A stretch of DNA of 64,000 nucleotides from Pseudomonas gingeri. Lineage in GTDB: Bacteria; Pseudomonadota; Gammaproteobacteria; Pseudomonadales; Pseudomonadaceae. Each line of letters begins with the position of its first letter. The first letter of the stretch is position 1. The notes under the pieces were generated by a model. The model saw only the letters and a program-made list of their open reading frames with translations, made no database searches and had not been told where the DNA came from. Where the stretch lies: positions 230,344-294,343 of the forward strand of contig NZ_JACAQA010000005.1 of NCBI RefSeq assembly GCF_013385425.1, given 5' to 3'. Made by a program: the position numbers and the translations under genes. This document shows, in pieces, positions 18,092 through 29,034 of this stretch.

Positions 18092-19099
18092 ATGTTATCC
18101 AGAACCCTGCTGTGCCTTGCTGTTCTCAGTGCCTCGACGCCGTTGCTGGCCGATACCGTCTGGTTGAAGAACGGTGATCGCCTGACGGGCAAGATCAGCC
18201 TGTTCGACGGCGGCAAGCTGTTGATCCAGACCGATTACGCCGGAGCGATCCCGGTGGACTGGAAGCAGGTCAAGACCCTGGAAAGCGACCAGGAGCTGCT
18301 GGTCAAGCAGGATGCCTACTCAGGGGAGAAGGCCAAGTCCCTGAAAGCGGCGGCGGACGGCAAGGTGACGCTGGTCAACGGCGAGGCGCCGAAAACCGTC
18401 GACCTCGCGAGTATCAAGCAGATCGTCAAGCCCAAGCCGGTGATCGAGGACCTGGTGTGGAAGGGCAATGTCGACCTGGCCCTGGACTACAAACGGGCGG
18501 ATCAGGACACCGACGACTACGACATCGGCTTCAAGACCACTGCCCGCCATGGCGCCTGGCGGCATAATGCCCAGGGTGAGTACAACCGCGAGTTCCAGAA
18601 CAATATCGTGACCGCCAACAACTGGAACGTCGAGTATGCCCTGGACCGCTTTATCACCGAAAAGTGGTTCTGGCAGGGGCGCCTGACCTACAAGCGTGAC
18701 TTCGTGGAAGAACTGTCGCGCCAACGTATCGTCGGTACCGGTCCTGGCTACCAGTTCTGGGACAATGAGCTGGGGGCGTTTTCCCTCGGTTCGCTGCTCA
18801 ACAATACCGACTACGAGTACAGTAACGGCGACAAGAAGAACTTTTATTCGCTGGGGATGAAATGGGACTACAGCCGTAACCTGGTGGGCAAGACGGTGCA
18901 GTTCTTCACCAACGGCGAAGTGGGCAAGCCGTTGAGCGGGCCTTCGGAGTATTCCCTCGACGCCCAGATGGGCCTGCGCTACAAAGTGACCGAGTGGGCC
19001 TCGCTGAACCTCAAGGCCGAGCGCAACGTGGTCCAGGGCGATGCGGAAAGCAGCCTGAACAAGACCCGCTACACGGCTGGCTTCGGCGTCGTCTGGTAA
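18092..19099 (+). CDS. DUF481 family outer-membrane protein (YdiY-like)
   Basis: 335 residues from an ATG that begins a clear signal peptide (MLSRTLLCLAVLSASTPLLAD). Residues after cleavage contain a DTVWLKNGDRLTGKI segment, then a C-terminal half of alternating amphipathic strands ending in an aromatic-rich FGVVW, as in outer-membrane beta-barrels. This is the DUF481 layout of E. coli YdiY and other salt-induced proteins. Function is not established. An in-frame upstream extension of 30 codons was rejected because it would bury the signal peptide. Confidence 0.85.
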   Translation: MLSRTLLCLAVLSASTPLLADTVWLKNGDRLTGKISLFDGGKLLIQTDYAGAIPVDWKQVKTLESDQELLVKQDAYSGEKAKSLKAAADGKVTLVNGEAPKTVDLASIKQIVKPKPVIEDLVWKGNVDLALDYKRADQDTDDYDIGFKTTARHGAWRHNAQGEYNREFQNNIVTANNWNVEYALDRFITEKWFWQGRLTYKRDFVEELSRQRIVGTGPGYQFWDNELGAFSLGSLLNNTDYEYSNGDKKNFYSLGMKWDYSRNLVGKTVQFFTNGEVGKPLSGPSEYSLDAQMGLRYKVTEWASLNLKAERNVVQGDAESSLNKTRYTAGFGVVW

Positions 19100-19211
19100 T
19101 CGCACCGCTTCCCCGACCCTGGCCTCCGTCACAGATAATGTTTATTTTGTCACTGATTTTCATTCGCAAGTCCAAGGGCTTGCCGACGGTTTCTGACGAG
19201 GAGTCATAAAG

Positions 19212-19943
19212 GTGAGTACTGAAGTTGCCAAGAACGCCCGTGAGCTGCTGCTCAAGGAGTACCGGGGGGTGTTGTCCACGCACTCCAAGGCCATGCCCGG
19301 TTTCCCGTTTGGCTCCGTGGTGCCTTACTGCCTTGACGACCAGGGGCGGGCGTTGATCCTGATCAGCCGGATCGCCCAGCATACCCATAACCTGCAGAAG
19401 GACCCCAAGTGTTCCCTGCTGGTGGGCGAGCGCGATGCCGAAGACGTGCAGGCGGTCGGTCGCCTGACCTACCTGGCCGAGGCCGAAAAGCTCAGCGATC
19501 CCGAGGCGATTGAGGCAGCGGCCGAGCGTTACTATCGCTACTTCCCGGATTCGCGGAACTACCATCAGGCCCACGATTTCGACTTCTGGGTCCTCAACCC
19601 GGTGCGGCACCGCTATATCGGTGGTTTCGGCGCGATTCACTGGCTGGATCAGGTCACCTTGGCGAACCCCTTCGCCGGCAAGACCGAGATCAGCATGGTC
19701 GAACACATGAACAGCGACCACGCCAAGGCCATCGCCCACTACGTCGCCCTGGCCGGCCTGCCGGATACAGTGCCTGCGCAACTGGCGGGTATCGACACCG
19801 AAGGCATGCACCTGCGCATTGGCCAGGCGCTGTACTGGCTGCCCTTCGAAACACCTTGCAACACGCCGACACAAGTTCGCGAAGCCTTGGTTTCCCTGGC
19901 TCACGCCGAGCATTGGCCAAAAAAGGAAGCCGCTTCAGCTTGA
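19212..19943 (+). CDS. HugZ family heme-utilisation/pyridoxamine phosphate oxidase-like protein
   Basis: 243 residues. The N-terminal split-barrel flavin/heme-binding domain (residues about 10-150, with GFPFGSVVPYCLD and YFPDSRNYHQAHDFDFW) is followed by a DUF2470 domain (HMNSDHAKAIAHY). This two-domain order is that of HugZ-type proteins, some of which degrade heme to biliverdin; others have no known substrate. The GTG start is supported by GAGGAG eight bases upstream. It is likely monocistronic or co-transcribed with fxsA 65 bases later. Confidence 0.85.
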   Translation: MSTEVAKNARELLLKEYRGVLSTHSKAMPGFPFGSVVPYCLDDQGRALILISRIAQHTHNLQKDPKCSLLVGERDAEDVQAVGRLTYLAEAEKLSDPEAIEAAAERYYRYFPDSRNYHQAHDFDFWVLNPVRHRYIGGFGAIHWLDQVTLANPFAGKTEISMVEHMNSDHAKAIAHYVALAGLPDTVPAQLAGIDTEGMHLRIGQALYWLPFETPCNTPTQVREALVSLAHAEHWPKKEAASA

Positions 19944-20008
19944 ATTCACAACCTGTCGACGTCATCTCAGGTTAAGTGGAAGGCATTCTTCCGTAGAGGA
20001 ACCATTTG

Positions 20009-20482
20009 ATGCGCGCTTTTTTATTGCTCTTTCTGCTGTTTCCGGTGCTAGAGCTGTATGTGTTTTTCCAGGTCAGTACCGCGATCGGGTTTTTCCCGGC
20101 CCTGGCGCTGATCATTCTCGGCTCGATGCTGGGTGTGCTGGTCCTGCGGGTTGCAGGGATCGCCACGGCGTTGCGGGCGCGGGAAAGTCTCAACCGCGGC
20201 GAGTTGCCGGCCCAGACCATGCTCGAGGGCCTGATGCTGGCCCTGGGCGGTGGCCTGCTGCTGCTGCCGGGGTTTATCAGCGATATTATCGGCCTGGTCC
20301 TGTTGTTGCCCATGACCCGCCGCCTGTTGGCCGACCGCATGCGTCGGCGCGTCGAAGAGCAGGCATTGCGTCAGCGGGCCTTTGCCGACGATCTGCAGCC
20401 CCGTGGTCCGTCGGGATCGGCGCCGGCCGCCAGCCGGCAGCCCCAGGTCATCGAAGGCGAGTTCGAACACCGCGATTCCTGA
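20009..20482 (+). CDS. fxsA: FxsA family membrane protein
   Basis: 157 residues. Three to four hydrophobic helices in the first 110 residues (MRAFLLLFLLFPVLELYVFF, then ALIILGSMLGVLVLRVAGI, then GGGLLLLPGFISDIIGLVLL) and a charged, proline-rich C-terminal tail. This is the FxsA pattern; E. coli FxsA relieves exclusion of phage T7 by plasmid F but its cell role is unknown. ATG was chosen over the adjacent TTG; AGAGGA lies upstream. It precedes groESL, as in other Pseudomonas. Confidence 0.9.
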   Translation: MRAFLLLFLLFPVLELYVFFQVSTAIGFFPALALIILGSMLGVLVLRVAGIATALRARESLNRGELPAQTMLEGLMLALGGGLLLLPGFISDIIGLVLLLPMTRRLLADRMRRRVEEQALRQRAFADDLQPRGPSGSAPAASRQPQVIEGEFEHRDS

Positions 20483-20498
20483 TCGTCAGCACAACGAC

Positions 20499-20521
20499 AC
20501 GGCACCTTCGGGTGCCGTGTT
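20499..20521 (+). terminator. Hairpin terminator after fxsA
   Basis: CACGGCACC-TTCG-GGTGCCGTG is a strong nine-pair stem with a stable UUCG loop, followed by the T-rich TTGGTTTT. It lies 17 bases past the fxsA stop codon. Confidence 0.75.
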
Positions 20522-20561
20522 GGTTTTCGGCACCATAAGGTAAAAAAAACGTCACCTCGCC

Positions 20562-20589
20562 CTTGAAATTACCTTTGGTGACCTTATGT
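20562..20589 (+). promoter_or_regulatory. Sigma-32 (heat shock) type promoter of groESL
   Basis: CTTGAAA, 13 bases, then CCTTATGT. This agrees with the RpoH consensus CTTGAAA-N11-16-CCCATnT at nearly every position. It lies about 145 bases upstream of groES. No CIRCE inverted repeat is present. Confidence 0.75.
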
Positions 20590-20732
20590 AACGGTCACCG
20601 CAAGGTTTTGGCGAAAATCGCCAGACAGTCTTTCGCGGTTCGCTTGGCGAGCCGCAACCGGCAACGCCGGATTTGCTAAACCGGTCGGTATCGACATCGA
20701 CCCTTGAAAACCATAATTAGGAGAGATCGACA

Positions 20733-22722
<1,990 letters not shown>

Positions 22723-22740
22723 GTCGGCCCCACCTGCTAC

Positions 22741-22776
22741 AAAGAAACCCCGCCTTGTGCGGGGTTTCTTTTTTTC
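22741..22776 (+). terminator. Terminator after groEL
   Basis: AAAGAAACCCCGC and GCGGGGTTTCTTT around CTTGT, followed by a run of T, 18 bases after the groEL stop. Confidence 0.93.
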
Positions 22777-22889
22777 CGGCAAGACACAGTGCGGCGGCTG
22801 CTTTTATCGCGCAGCTTGTCGCTGCCACTGGCTTGCCCTTAAGCTGCGCGGGCCAAGACACGGCCGTTACCGCGACAGAGAGAGTATCC

Positions 22890-23573
22890 ATGCGAATTCT
22901 ACTGGTTGAAGACAACCGCGATATCCTCGCCAACCTGGCTGATTACCTGGGGCTTAAAGGTTATACGGTGGACTGTGCGCAGGACGGCTTGTCGGGCCTG
23001 CACCTGGCTGCCACCGAACATTACGACCTGATCGTGCTGGATATCATGTTGCCGGGTATCGATGGTTTCACCCTGTGCAAGCGCCTGCGTGAAGATGCCC
23101 GGCGCGACACCCCGGTGATCATGCTCACCGCCCGCGATCAACTGGATGATCGTCTGCAAGGTTTCAAGTCCGGTGCCGACGACTACCTGCTCAAGCCGTT
23201 CGCCCTGTCGGAACTGGCTGCGCGGATCGAAGCAGTCCTGCGCCGGGCCCAGGGCGGCGGACGCCGGGCCTTGCAGGTCGGTGAGCTGAGCTACGACCTC
23301 GATACCCTGGAAGTGACCCGCGAAGGGCGTCTGCTCAAGCTCAACCCGGTGGGCTTGAAGCTGCTGGCGGTGCTGATGCAGAAAAGCCCCCATGTACTGC
23401 GTCGCGAAGTCCTCGAGGAAGCCCTGTGGGGCGACGATTGCCCGGACAGCGACAGCTTGCGCAGTCACGTCCACCAATTGCGCCAGGTGATCGACAAGCC
23501 TTTCGAAAAGCCTTTGCTGCATACCGTACATGGCGTCGGCTATCGCCTGGCCGAAGGCCGCGATGGAGTTTAA
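22890..23573 (+). CDS. colR: Response regulator ColR
   Basis: 227 residues, OmpR family. Receiver domain with phospho-acceptor Asp51 (DLIVLDIMLPG) and Lys in LKPF, then a winged-helix domain. The sequence is close to P. putida ColR throughout. ColR controls membrane-integrity genes (lipid A and LPS modification, outer membrane proteins) in response to excess zinc, iron and other metals. The start MRILLVEDNRDIL was chosen over an upstream in-frame start because the receiver fold begins exactly there. It overlaps colS by 11 bases. Confidence 0.94.
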   Translation: MRILLVEDNRDILANLADYLGLKGYTVDCAQDGLSGLHLAATEHYDLIVLDIMLPGIDGFTLCKRLREDARRDTPVIMLTARDQLDDRLQGFKSGADDYLLKPFALSELAARIEAVLRRAQGGGRRALQVGELSYDLDTLEVTREGRLLKLNPVGLKLLAVLMQKSPHVLRREVLEEALWGDDCPDSDSLRSHVHQLRQVIDKPFEKPLLHTVHGVGYRLAEGRDGV

Positions 23574-24843
23574 ACAGAGCCTTGCCCAACGCATCATCAT
23601 CGCCTTTGCGCTGATGAGCGCCCTGGTGGCGGGGACCTTTGCCATAGGCATCGTGGCGACGGTTCACCTGGTTGAGGAAAGGCTGATTTCCGCGGGCCTG
23701 GGAGGCGACCTCCAGCGTCTGTTGCTGATGGACAGTGTCAATGACTGGAGCCATCGACCCGAGCCCGATCAACTGTTCTATTTCAGCGGCGGTCCGGGGG
23801 ATTTCGCCTTGCCCAGGGATCTGCGTCATCTGGACGCCGGGTTCCACGAGGTGTTTCGCGACCAACTGTCCTACCACGCCATGGTCGAGGTGGTCGACGG
23901 TCGGCGTTACGTGTTGTTGCAGGACCAGAGTGACTTCGAAGAGCGTGAGCGGGTATTGTTTGCCGTGGTGCTGGTGGGATTTGTCCTGGCCCTGGCCCTG
24001 GCCGTGTTTCTCGGCTGGATTCTCGCCCGGCGGGTGATGGCGCCAGTGGTACGCCTGGCCCGCCAGGTGCGTCATCGTGATCAGTTACTCGGGCTGGCAC
24101 CGTCCCTGGCGCCGGATTACGCCGCTGACGAAGTGGGTGAACTGGCGGTGGCGTTCGACGCCACCCTCGGCCGGCTGCGCGACGCCCTGACTCGCGAGCG
24201 CCTGTTCACCAGCGATGTCAGTCATGAACTGCGTACGCCGCTGATGGTATTGGCGACCTCCTGTGAGCTGTTGCTGGAAAACCCGGCCATTGACCAGCGC
24301 GGACGCAATCAGGTCGAGCGCATTGCCCGGGCCTGCGAGGAAATGCGCGAGCTGGTGCAGACCTTCCTGATGCTCGCCCGGGCCCAGCGTGAGGACGCCA
24401 GCATGTCGCCGCAGGTCTCCCTGAGTCGGGTGGCGGACGACTTGATCGGATTGTGGCGTGCACCGATTGAAGAGAAGGGCCTGAGGCTGATCGTCGATCC
24501 CGGCAATCCTCCGGATACCCGCTATAACGCCACCTTCCTCCACGCCGTAATGGGTAACCTGCTGCGCAATGCCTTGCACTACACCGACCAGGGCTTTATC
24601 CGCCTGAGCCTGGAGCCGGCCGGGTTCGTGGTGGAAGACAGCGGCGTGGGGATTCCGGAAGAGAAGCGCGAAGCCATGTTCCAGCCCTTCGTACGCGGTA
24701 ACGAAAAACGCGGTGAAGGCCTTGGGCTGGGCTTGTCTCTGGTCCAGCGGATCTGCGAAAACCAGGGTTGGCATGTCAGCCTGACCACCATGACACCCAA
24801 TGGCTGCCGCTTTCATGTTGACCTGGGCGGGCCTGATACATGA
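23563..24843 (+). CDS. colS: Sensor histidine kinase ColS
   Basis: 426 residues. A first membrane helix (about 10-35), periplasmic sensor (36-130), second helix (132-155), HAMP (about 155-208), phospho-acceptor His221 in DVSHELRTPL, and an ATPase domain with GVGIPEEKRE and GEGLGLGLSLV. The residues shown in P. putida ColS to be needed for metal sensing, Glu96, His105, Glu126 and Glu129, are all present at the same positions. It phosphorylates ColR. The two genes overlap, so they are translationally coupled. Confidence 0.94.
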   Translation: MEFKQSLAQRIIIAFALMSALVAGTFAIGIVATVHLVEERLISAGLGGDLQRLLLMDSVNDWSHRPEPDQLFYFSGGPGDFALPRDLRHLDAGFHEVFRDQLSYHAMVEVVDGRRYVLLQDQSDFEERERVLFAVVLVGFVLALALAVFLGWILARRVMAPVVRLARQVRHRDQLLGLAPSLAPDYAADEVGELAVAFDATLGRLRDALTRERLFTSDVSHELRTPLMVLATSCELLLENPAIDQRGRNQVERIARACEEMRELVQTFLMLARAQREDASMSPQVSLSRVADDLIGLWRAPIEEKGLRLIVDPGNPPDTRYNATFLHAVMGNLLRNALHYTDQGFIRLSLEPAGFVVEDSGVGIPEEKREAMFQPFVRGNEKRGEGLGLGLSLVQRICENQGWHVSLTTMTPNGCRFHVDLGGPDT

Positions 24844-25019
24844 CCGGAAACGAAATGTTCACCTGGGAAAGGCCCGTCTTTGGCGCCCGGAAATACGCTA
24901 AGACGCGGCGGATGATCTCAAAAAGCTACGACACCACTCGTCGTTGAGTGCCACGGCACAGGGAAAACTGAGCTATTTTGAGGATAGATGTTCAGCAATA
25001 CCATCAAAGGCTTATGGTA

Positions 25020-25244
25020 ATGAAGTTAGAAGTCGCTCGAGGTTTGTTTCTGGTCAGTGCGCTGGCTGTGACTTCCCTGGCCCTGGTGGTCTGGGAGCAG
25101 CCCGGTCCTGAGGTGCTGACTGCCGCGGCCGGTACCGGACATTGTCCTATGCCCCGTGTTGCCAAGGCGGCCGATGCCAAACCCGACCACGATCTGCTGT
25201 TGTTCATGTTCGGCCTTTCCCAAGGGCTCAAGCCGCAGAGTTGA
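25020..25244 (+). CDS. Small membrane-anchored or secreted protein, function unknown
   Basis: 74 residues: a hydrophobic N-terminal helix (EVARGLFLVSALAVTSLALVV) followed by a small hydrophilic domain containing one Cys (HCPMP) and a second hydrophobic patch (LLLFMFGLSQGL). AAAGG lies nine bases before this ATG; an ATG two codons upstream has poor spacing. It is 176 bases downstream of colS and is followed by a terminator, so it has its own unit or reads from colRS. I recognise no family. Confidence 0.6.
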   Translation: MKLEVARGLFLVSALAVTSLALVVWEQPGPEVLTAAAGTGHCPMPRVAKAADAKPDHDLLLFMFGLSQGLKPQS

Positions 25245-25264
25245 AGTCGTCCTGTCTGTCTCCC

Positions 25265-25292
25265 AGGCCTCGCATTGATCGAGGCCTTTTTT
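25265..25292. terminator. Terminator after the small protein gene
   Basis: AGGCCTCG and CGAGGCCT around CATTGAT, followed by TTTTTT, 20 bases past the stop codon. Confidence 0.88.
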
Positions 25293-25380
25293 ATGTGCGC
25301 CGTTTGCTTCATTCAGCACCCGCTTTTGGACGCTGCGGGCCAGGATTGGATCCAGAAGTTCTGTTTTACCTGCCTGGGCG

Positions 25381-25398
25381 TGTAAGCCATTGCTTACA
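25381..25398 (+). promoter_or_regulatory. GacA upstream activating sequence of rsmZ
   Basis: TGTAAGCCATTGCTTACA is a perfect match to the TGTAAG-N6-CTTACA box bound by phosphorylated GacA. It lies about 180 bases before the rsmZ transcription start, the distance seen in other Pseudomonas rsmZ promoters. The 25293-25560 gap holds only this promoter region. Confidence 0.9.
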
Positions 25399-25560
25399 TC
25401 TTGCGTAAGCGATCGAGGATAATTTGCCGTCTCGATTACTGAGTGTTTTTCTTAACTAATTGAAATATATGGTTTTTAAGTGTTTTTAATGGATCCAATC
25501 CTGAAGAGATGGCACTTTGGATCCTGTTGCAGCGACTCAGAAAGTCTTTAATATCGCCCC

Positions 25561-25696
25561 TGTGTCGACGGATAGACACGGCGATCAAGGACAGATTGCT
25601 GGAAGGAACATCGCGGGATGCGATTCATCAGGACGATGAAAGGGAAAAAAGGGACTAGGGAAAAAATGTGGGCGGGTCACACCGCCCCTTTTTTTT
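25561..25696 (+). ncRNA. rsmZ: Regulatory RNA RsmZ
   Basis: An RNA of about 135 bases beginning TGTGTCGACGGATAGACACG, preceded by a TAATAT-type -10 and a GacA box, and ending in a GGGCGG/CCGCCC hairpin with eight T. It contains repeated GGA motifs in loops or single-stranded stretches (GACGGATAG, CAAGGACAG, GGAAGGAAC, GGGATGC, CAGGACGAT), the binding sites for RsmA/RsmE. RsmZ sequesters these translational repressors under Gac/Rsm control. It is placed before fdxA as in other Pseudomonas. The 5' end is estimated by comparison with known RsmZ RNAs. Confidence 0.88.
25670..25696 (+). terminator. RsmZ terminator
   Basis: GGGCGG-GTCACA-CCGCCC stem followed by eight T; it defines the 3' end of rsmZ. 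Confidence 0.88.
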
Positions 25697-25718
25697 GCCT
25701 GTAGAAAAGTGAAGGCAC

Positions 25719-25744
25719 AAAAAAAGGCCCGCAAGGGGCCTTTT
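25719..25744 (-). terminator. Terminator after fdxA
   Basis: AAAAGGCC and GGCCTTTT around CGCAAGG, with T-rich flank on the minus strand, 18 bases past the fdxA stop. It separates fdxA from the convergent rsmZ. Confidence 0.9.
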
Positions 25745-25761
25745 CGTCGAGCGCGGTGCAA

Positions 25762-26085
25762 TCAGCGTTCGAGGTGCTTGATCTTGCCTTTTTTGCCATC
25801 CCACTCTTCAGCGTCCGGCAGTGATTCTTTCTTCTCAGTGATGTTGGGCCAGATATCGGCCAGATCGAGGTTCAACTGAATGAACTCTTTCATGTCCTCC
25901 GGGACTTCATCCTCGGAGAAAATAGCCACAGCAGGGCATTCCGGCTCGCAAAGCGCGCAGTCGATGCACTCATCCGGGTGAATGACCAGGAAGTTCGGGC
26001 CTTCGTAAAAGCAGTCCACCGGACAGACTTCTACGCAGTCGGTGTACTTGCACTTGATGCAGTTGTCGGTGACGACGAAGGTCAT
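25762..26085 (-). CDS. fdxA: Seven-iron ferredoxin FdxA
   Basis: 107 residues with two cluster motifs: [17 protein letters not shown] (first cluster; the pattern of Azotobacter-type 3Fe-4S/4Fe-4S ferredoxin) and [12 protein letters not shown] (second cluster). The C-terminal extension of about 50 residues ([17 protein letters not shown]) is typical of FdxA. A small cytoplasmic electron carrier. It lies downstream of mutS on the same strand, 142 bases apart. Confidence 0.96.
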   Translation of the reverse strand: MTFVVTDNCIKCKYTDCVEVCPVDCFYEGPNFLVIHPDECIDCALCEPECPAVAIFSEDEVPEDMKEFIQLNLDLADIWPNITEKKESLPDAEEWDGKKGKIKHLER

Positions 26086-26227
26086 TTCTAGTTCTCTCCT
26101 CAGGCGGCGGCAGCGAAACCCTATCAGAATGGGCTCGCCAGGTCTGGGAGCGATAGTCTGCGAACCAGGCTAATAGTTCGCAGCATCCCAAACCGCGCGA
26201 GATTCTAGCAGCTTGTAGTCCGCTGCG

Positions 26228-28807
26228 TTAGATCCGTGTCTTCATTGTATAGAGCATTTCCAATGCACGCCGTGGCGTCAGGTCGTCGAGGTTGAGCTTG
26301 GCCAGTTCATCCAGCACCGGATGGGGCAGGCTGGCGAACATATCGCTTTGCATCGGAGCGGCTGGTTTTCCTGGTTTGGCGACCGGCTGCTCGTGGGGCA
26401 GGCTGGTGGTCTCCAGGCGACTCAGGTGCTCGCGGGCACGGGTGATCACATCGCTCGGCACGCCGGCCAGCTGTGCCACCGCCAGGCCGTAGCTTTGGCT
26501 GGCCGGGCCGGGCAGTACGTGGTGGAGGAAGACGATGCGTTCATTGTGCTCGGTGGCATTGAGATGCACGTTGGCCACCAATGGCTCGTTTTCCGGCAGC
26601 ACGGTCAGTTCGAAGTAGTGGGTGGCGAACAGGGTGTAGGCCCGCAGTTGCGCGAGGCGTTCCGCCGCTGCCCAGGCCAGGGACAGGCCGTCGAAGGTGC
26701 TGGTACCGCGCCCGACTTCGTCCATCAGCACCAGGCTGCGCTCGGTGGCGTTGTGCAGGATGTTGGCGGTTTCGCTCATTTCCACCATGAAGGTCGAGCG
26801 TCCTCCGGCCAGGTCGTCACTGGAACCGATCCGGGTGAAGATCCGGTCCACCAGGGACAACTCGCAGCTGGCTGCCGGCACGAAGCTGCCGATATGGGCC
26901 AGCAGCACGATCAGCGCGGTCTGGCGCATGTAGGTGGATTTACCGCCCATGTTAGGACCGGTGATCACCAGCATGCGGGTATTGTCATCGAGCGCCAGGT
27001 CATTGGCGACGAACGGTGTGGTCAGCACCTGCTCGACCACCGGGTGGCGTCCCTGGCTGATGCGCATGCATGGTTCGTCGACAAAGCGCGGGCAATTCAG
27101 GTCCAGGTTCAGTGCGCGTTCGGCGAGGTTGCTCAGCACATCCAGCTCGGCCAGGGCCGCGGCGGTGTCCTGCAGCGGCGGCAGTTCGCCAATCAAGGTT
27201 TCGAGCAAGGCTTCGTAGAGCATCTTCTCCCGGGCCAGGGCGCGGCTCTTGGCCGACAAGGCCTTGTCCTCGAATTCCTTGAGTTCCGGGGTGATAAAGC
27301 GCTCGGCGCCCTTGAGGGTCTGGCGCCGGATGTAGTCTGCCGGTGCCGACTCGGCCTGCTTGCTCGGCAACTCGATGAAATAGCCGTGGACCCGGTTATA
27401 GCCGACCTTGAGGTTGGCCAGGCCCGTGCGGGCTTTTTCCCGGGCTTCCAGGTCGATCAGGAACTGCCCGGCGTTTTCGCTCAGCGACAACAGTTCGTCC
27501 AGTTCGGTGTCGTAGCCGGTTTTCAGGACGCCGCCGTCGCGGATGATCGCCGGCGGATTATCGATGATGGCGCGTTCCAGCAGGATCGCCAGCTCCGGGT
27601 AGGTCTTGGTGGTGACGGCCAGTTGCTTGAGGTGCGGGGCGTCCAGTTCGAGCATCGCATCCTGCAACTGCGGCAGGGCGCCGAGGGCATCGCGCAGGCG
27701 CGCCAGGTCGCGAGGCCTGGCGTTGCGCAGGCCGATCCGCGCAAGGATCCGCTCGATGTCACCGATCTCCTTGAGCTGCGGTTGCAGCTTTTCGAAGCGG
27801 TAGCTTTCCAGCAGGCAGGTGATGGAGCTCTGGCGTGCCTGCAAGACACGCAGGTCGCGCAGCGGGCGGTTCAACCAACGGGTCAGCAGGCGGCTGCCCA
27901 TGGTGGTCTGGCAACGGTCGACCACCGATTGCAGGGTGTTTTCGCGGCCACCGGCAAGGTTGGTGTCCAGTTCCAGGTTACGGCGGCTGGCGCCGTCGAG
28001 CACCACGGTGTCGTCCAGGCGTTCATGGCGCAGGCTGCGCAAGTGCGGCAGGGCGGTGCGCTGGGTTTCCTTGGCGTAACTGAGCAGGCAGCCGGCGGCG
28101 CCGATGGCCAGGGTCAGGGTTTCGCAGCCGAAGCCTTTCAGATCCTGTACGGAAAATTGTTGGCAGAGACTTTTGAGCGCGGAGTCCCGTTCGAAGTCCC
28201 ACGGCGCACGACGACGTGTCCCACGACGCTTTTCCGCAGGCAGGCCCTGTGGCCAGTCATCCGGGATCATCAGCTCGACCGGGTTGATCCGCTCCAGCTC
28301 CGACAGCAGGTTTTCCCAGCCCTTGATTTCGAGGACGGTGAAGTTGCCGCTGGTGATATCCAGCACGGCCAGGCCGAACAGACGTTCATCACCCAGTACC
28401 GCGGCAATCAGGTTGTCGCGGCGCTCATCGAGCAGGGCTTCGTCACTGACGGTGCCAGGGGTGATGATCCGCACCACCTGCCGTTCGACCGGCCCCTTGC
28501 TGGTGGCCGGATCGCCGATCTGTTCGCAGATCACCACTGATTCGCCGAGCTTCACCAGCTTGACGAGATAACCTTCGAGGGAATGGTAAGGAATCCCACA
28601 CATCGGAATCGCCTGCCCGGCTGATTGCCCACGGGCGGTGAGGGTGATATCGAGCAGCTTGGCGGCCTTCTTCGCGTCTTCATAGAAGATCTCGTAGAAG
28701 TCGCCCATGCGGTAGAACATCAGCTGGTCGGGATGCTGGTTCTTCAGGCGCCAGTATTGCTGCATCATCGGGGTGTGGGAGGACAGATCGGGGCTATTTT
28801 TACTCAT
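26228..28807 (-). CDS. mutS: DNA mismatch repair protein MutS
   Basis: 859 residues. The mismatch-contact motif [12 protein letters not shown] is near residues 36-47 (Phe in GDFYE), and the C-terminal ATPase has the P-loop GPNMGGKST, the Walker [13 protein letters not shown] and a final helix ending YTMKTRI. It recognises mismatches and recruits MutL. The gene is full length. It marks the left core flank of the tailocin island; the carbonic anhydrase gene lies in between. Confidence 0.98.
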   Translation of the reverse strand: MSKNSPDLSSHTPMMQQYWRLKNQHPDQLMFYRMGDFYEIFYEDAKKAAKLLDITLTARGQSAGQAIPMCGIPYHSLEGYLVKLVKLGESVVICEQIGDPATSKGPVERQVVRIITPGTVSDEALLDERRDNLIAAVLGDERLFGLAVLDITSGNFTVLEIKGWENLLSELERINPVELMIPDDWPQGLPAEKRRGTRRRAPWDFERDSALKSLCQQFSVQDLKGFGCETLTLAIGAAGCLLSYAKETQRTALPHLRSLRHERLDDTVVLDGASRRNLELDTNLAGGRENTLQSVVDRCQTTMGSRLLTRWLNRPLRDLRVLQARQSSITCLLESYRFEKLQPQLKEIGDIERILARIGLRNARPRDLARLRDALGALPQLQDAMLELDAPHLKQLAVTTKTYPELAILLERAIIDNPPAIIRDGGVLKTGYDTELDELLSLSENAGQFLIDLEAREKARTGLANLKVGYNRVHGYFIELPSKQAESAPADYIRRQTLKGAERFITPELKEFEDKALSAKSRALAREKMLYEALLETLIGELPPLQDTAAALAELDVLSNLAERALNLDLNCPRFVDEPCMRISQGRHPVVEQVLTTPFVANDLALDDNTRMLVITGPNMGGKSTYMRQTALIVLLAHIGSFVPAASCELSLVDRIFTRIGSSDDLAGGRSTFMVEMSETANILHNATERSLVLMDEVGRGTSTFDGLSLAWAAAERLAQLRAYTLFATHYFELTVLPENEPLVANVHLNATEHNERIVFLHHVLPGPASQSYGLAVAQLAGVPSDVITRAREHLSRLETTSLPHEQPVAKPGKPAAPMQSDMFASLPHPVLDELAKLNLDDLTPRRALEMLYTMKTRI

Positions 28808-29034
28808 CGGATACTTAGGCGGATTCGTTTTGAGTGGAGTGCGAAGTCGAGCGCCTGGCGCGGGACTTTTTCGATGGGGGCAAGGTTAACACGGCAGGTT
28901 GGATGTCCGCTGGTATGGCCTTTTGCAGCCTATCCGGACAGGGAGGAGTCAGACTTTTTTCCTGTTTCGATGGCGGACCGGCTACGTCGCTGTTATCCAC
29001 GCGGCCCGCGGGCTTGTGCAGGTGTCGTCGACAT

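Noticed and set aside
26321..28540. Long plus-strand frame opposite mutS (739 codons)
   Set aside because: Shadow of mutS; composition is typical of complementary frames and no family is recognisable.
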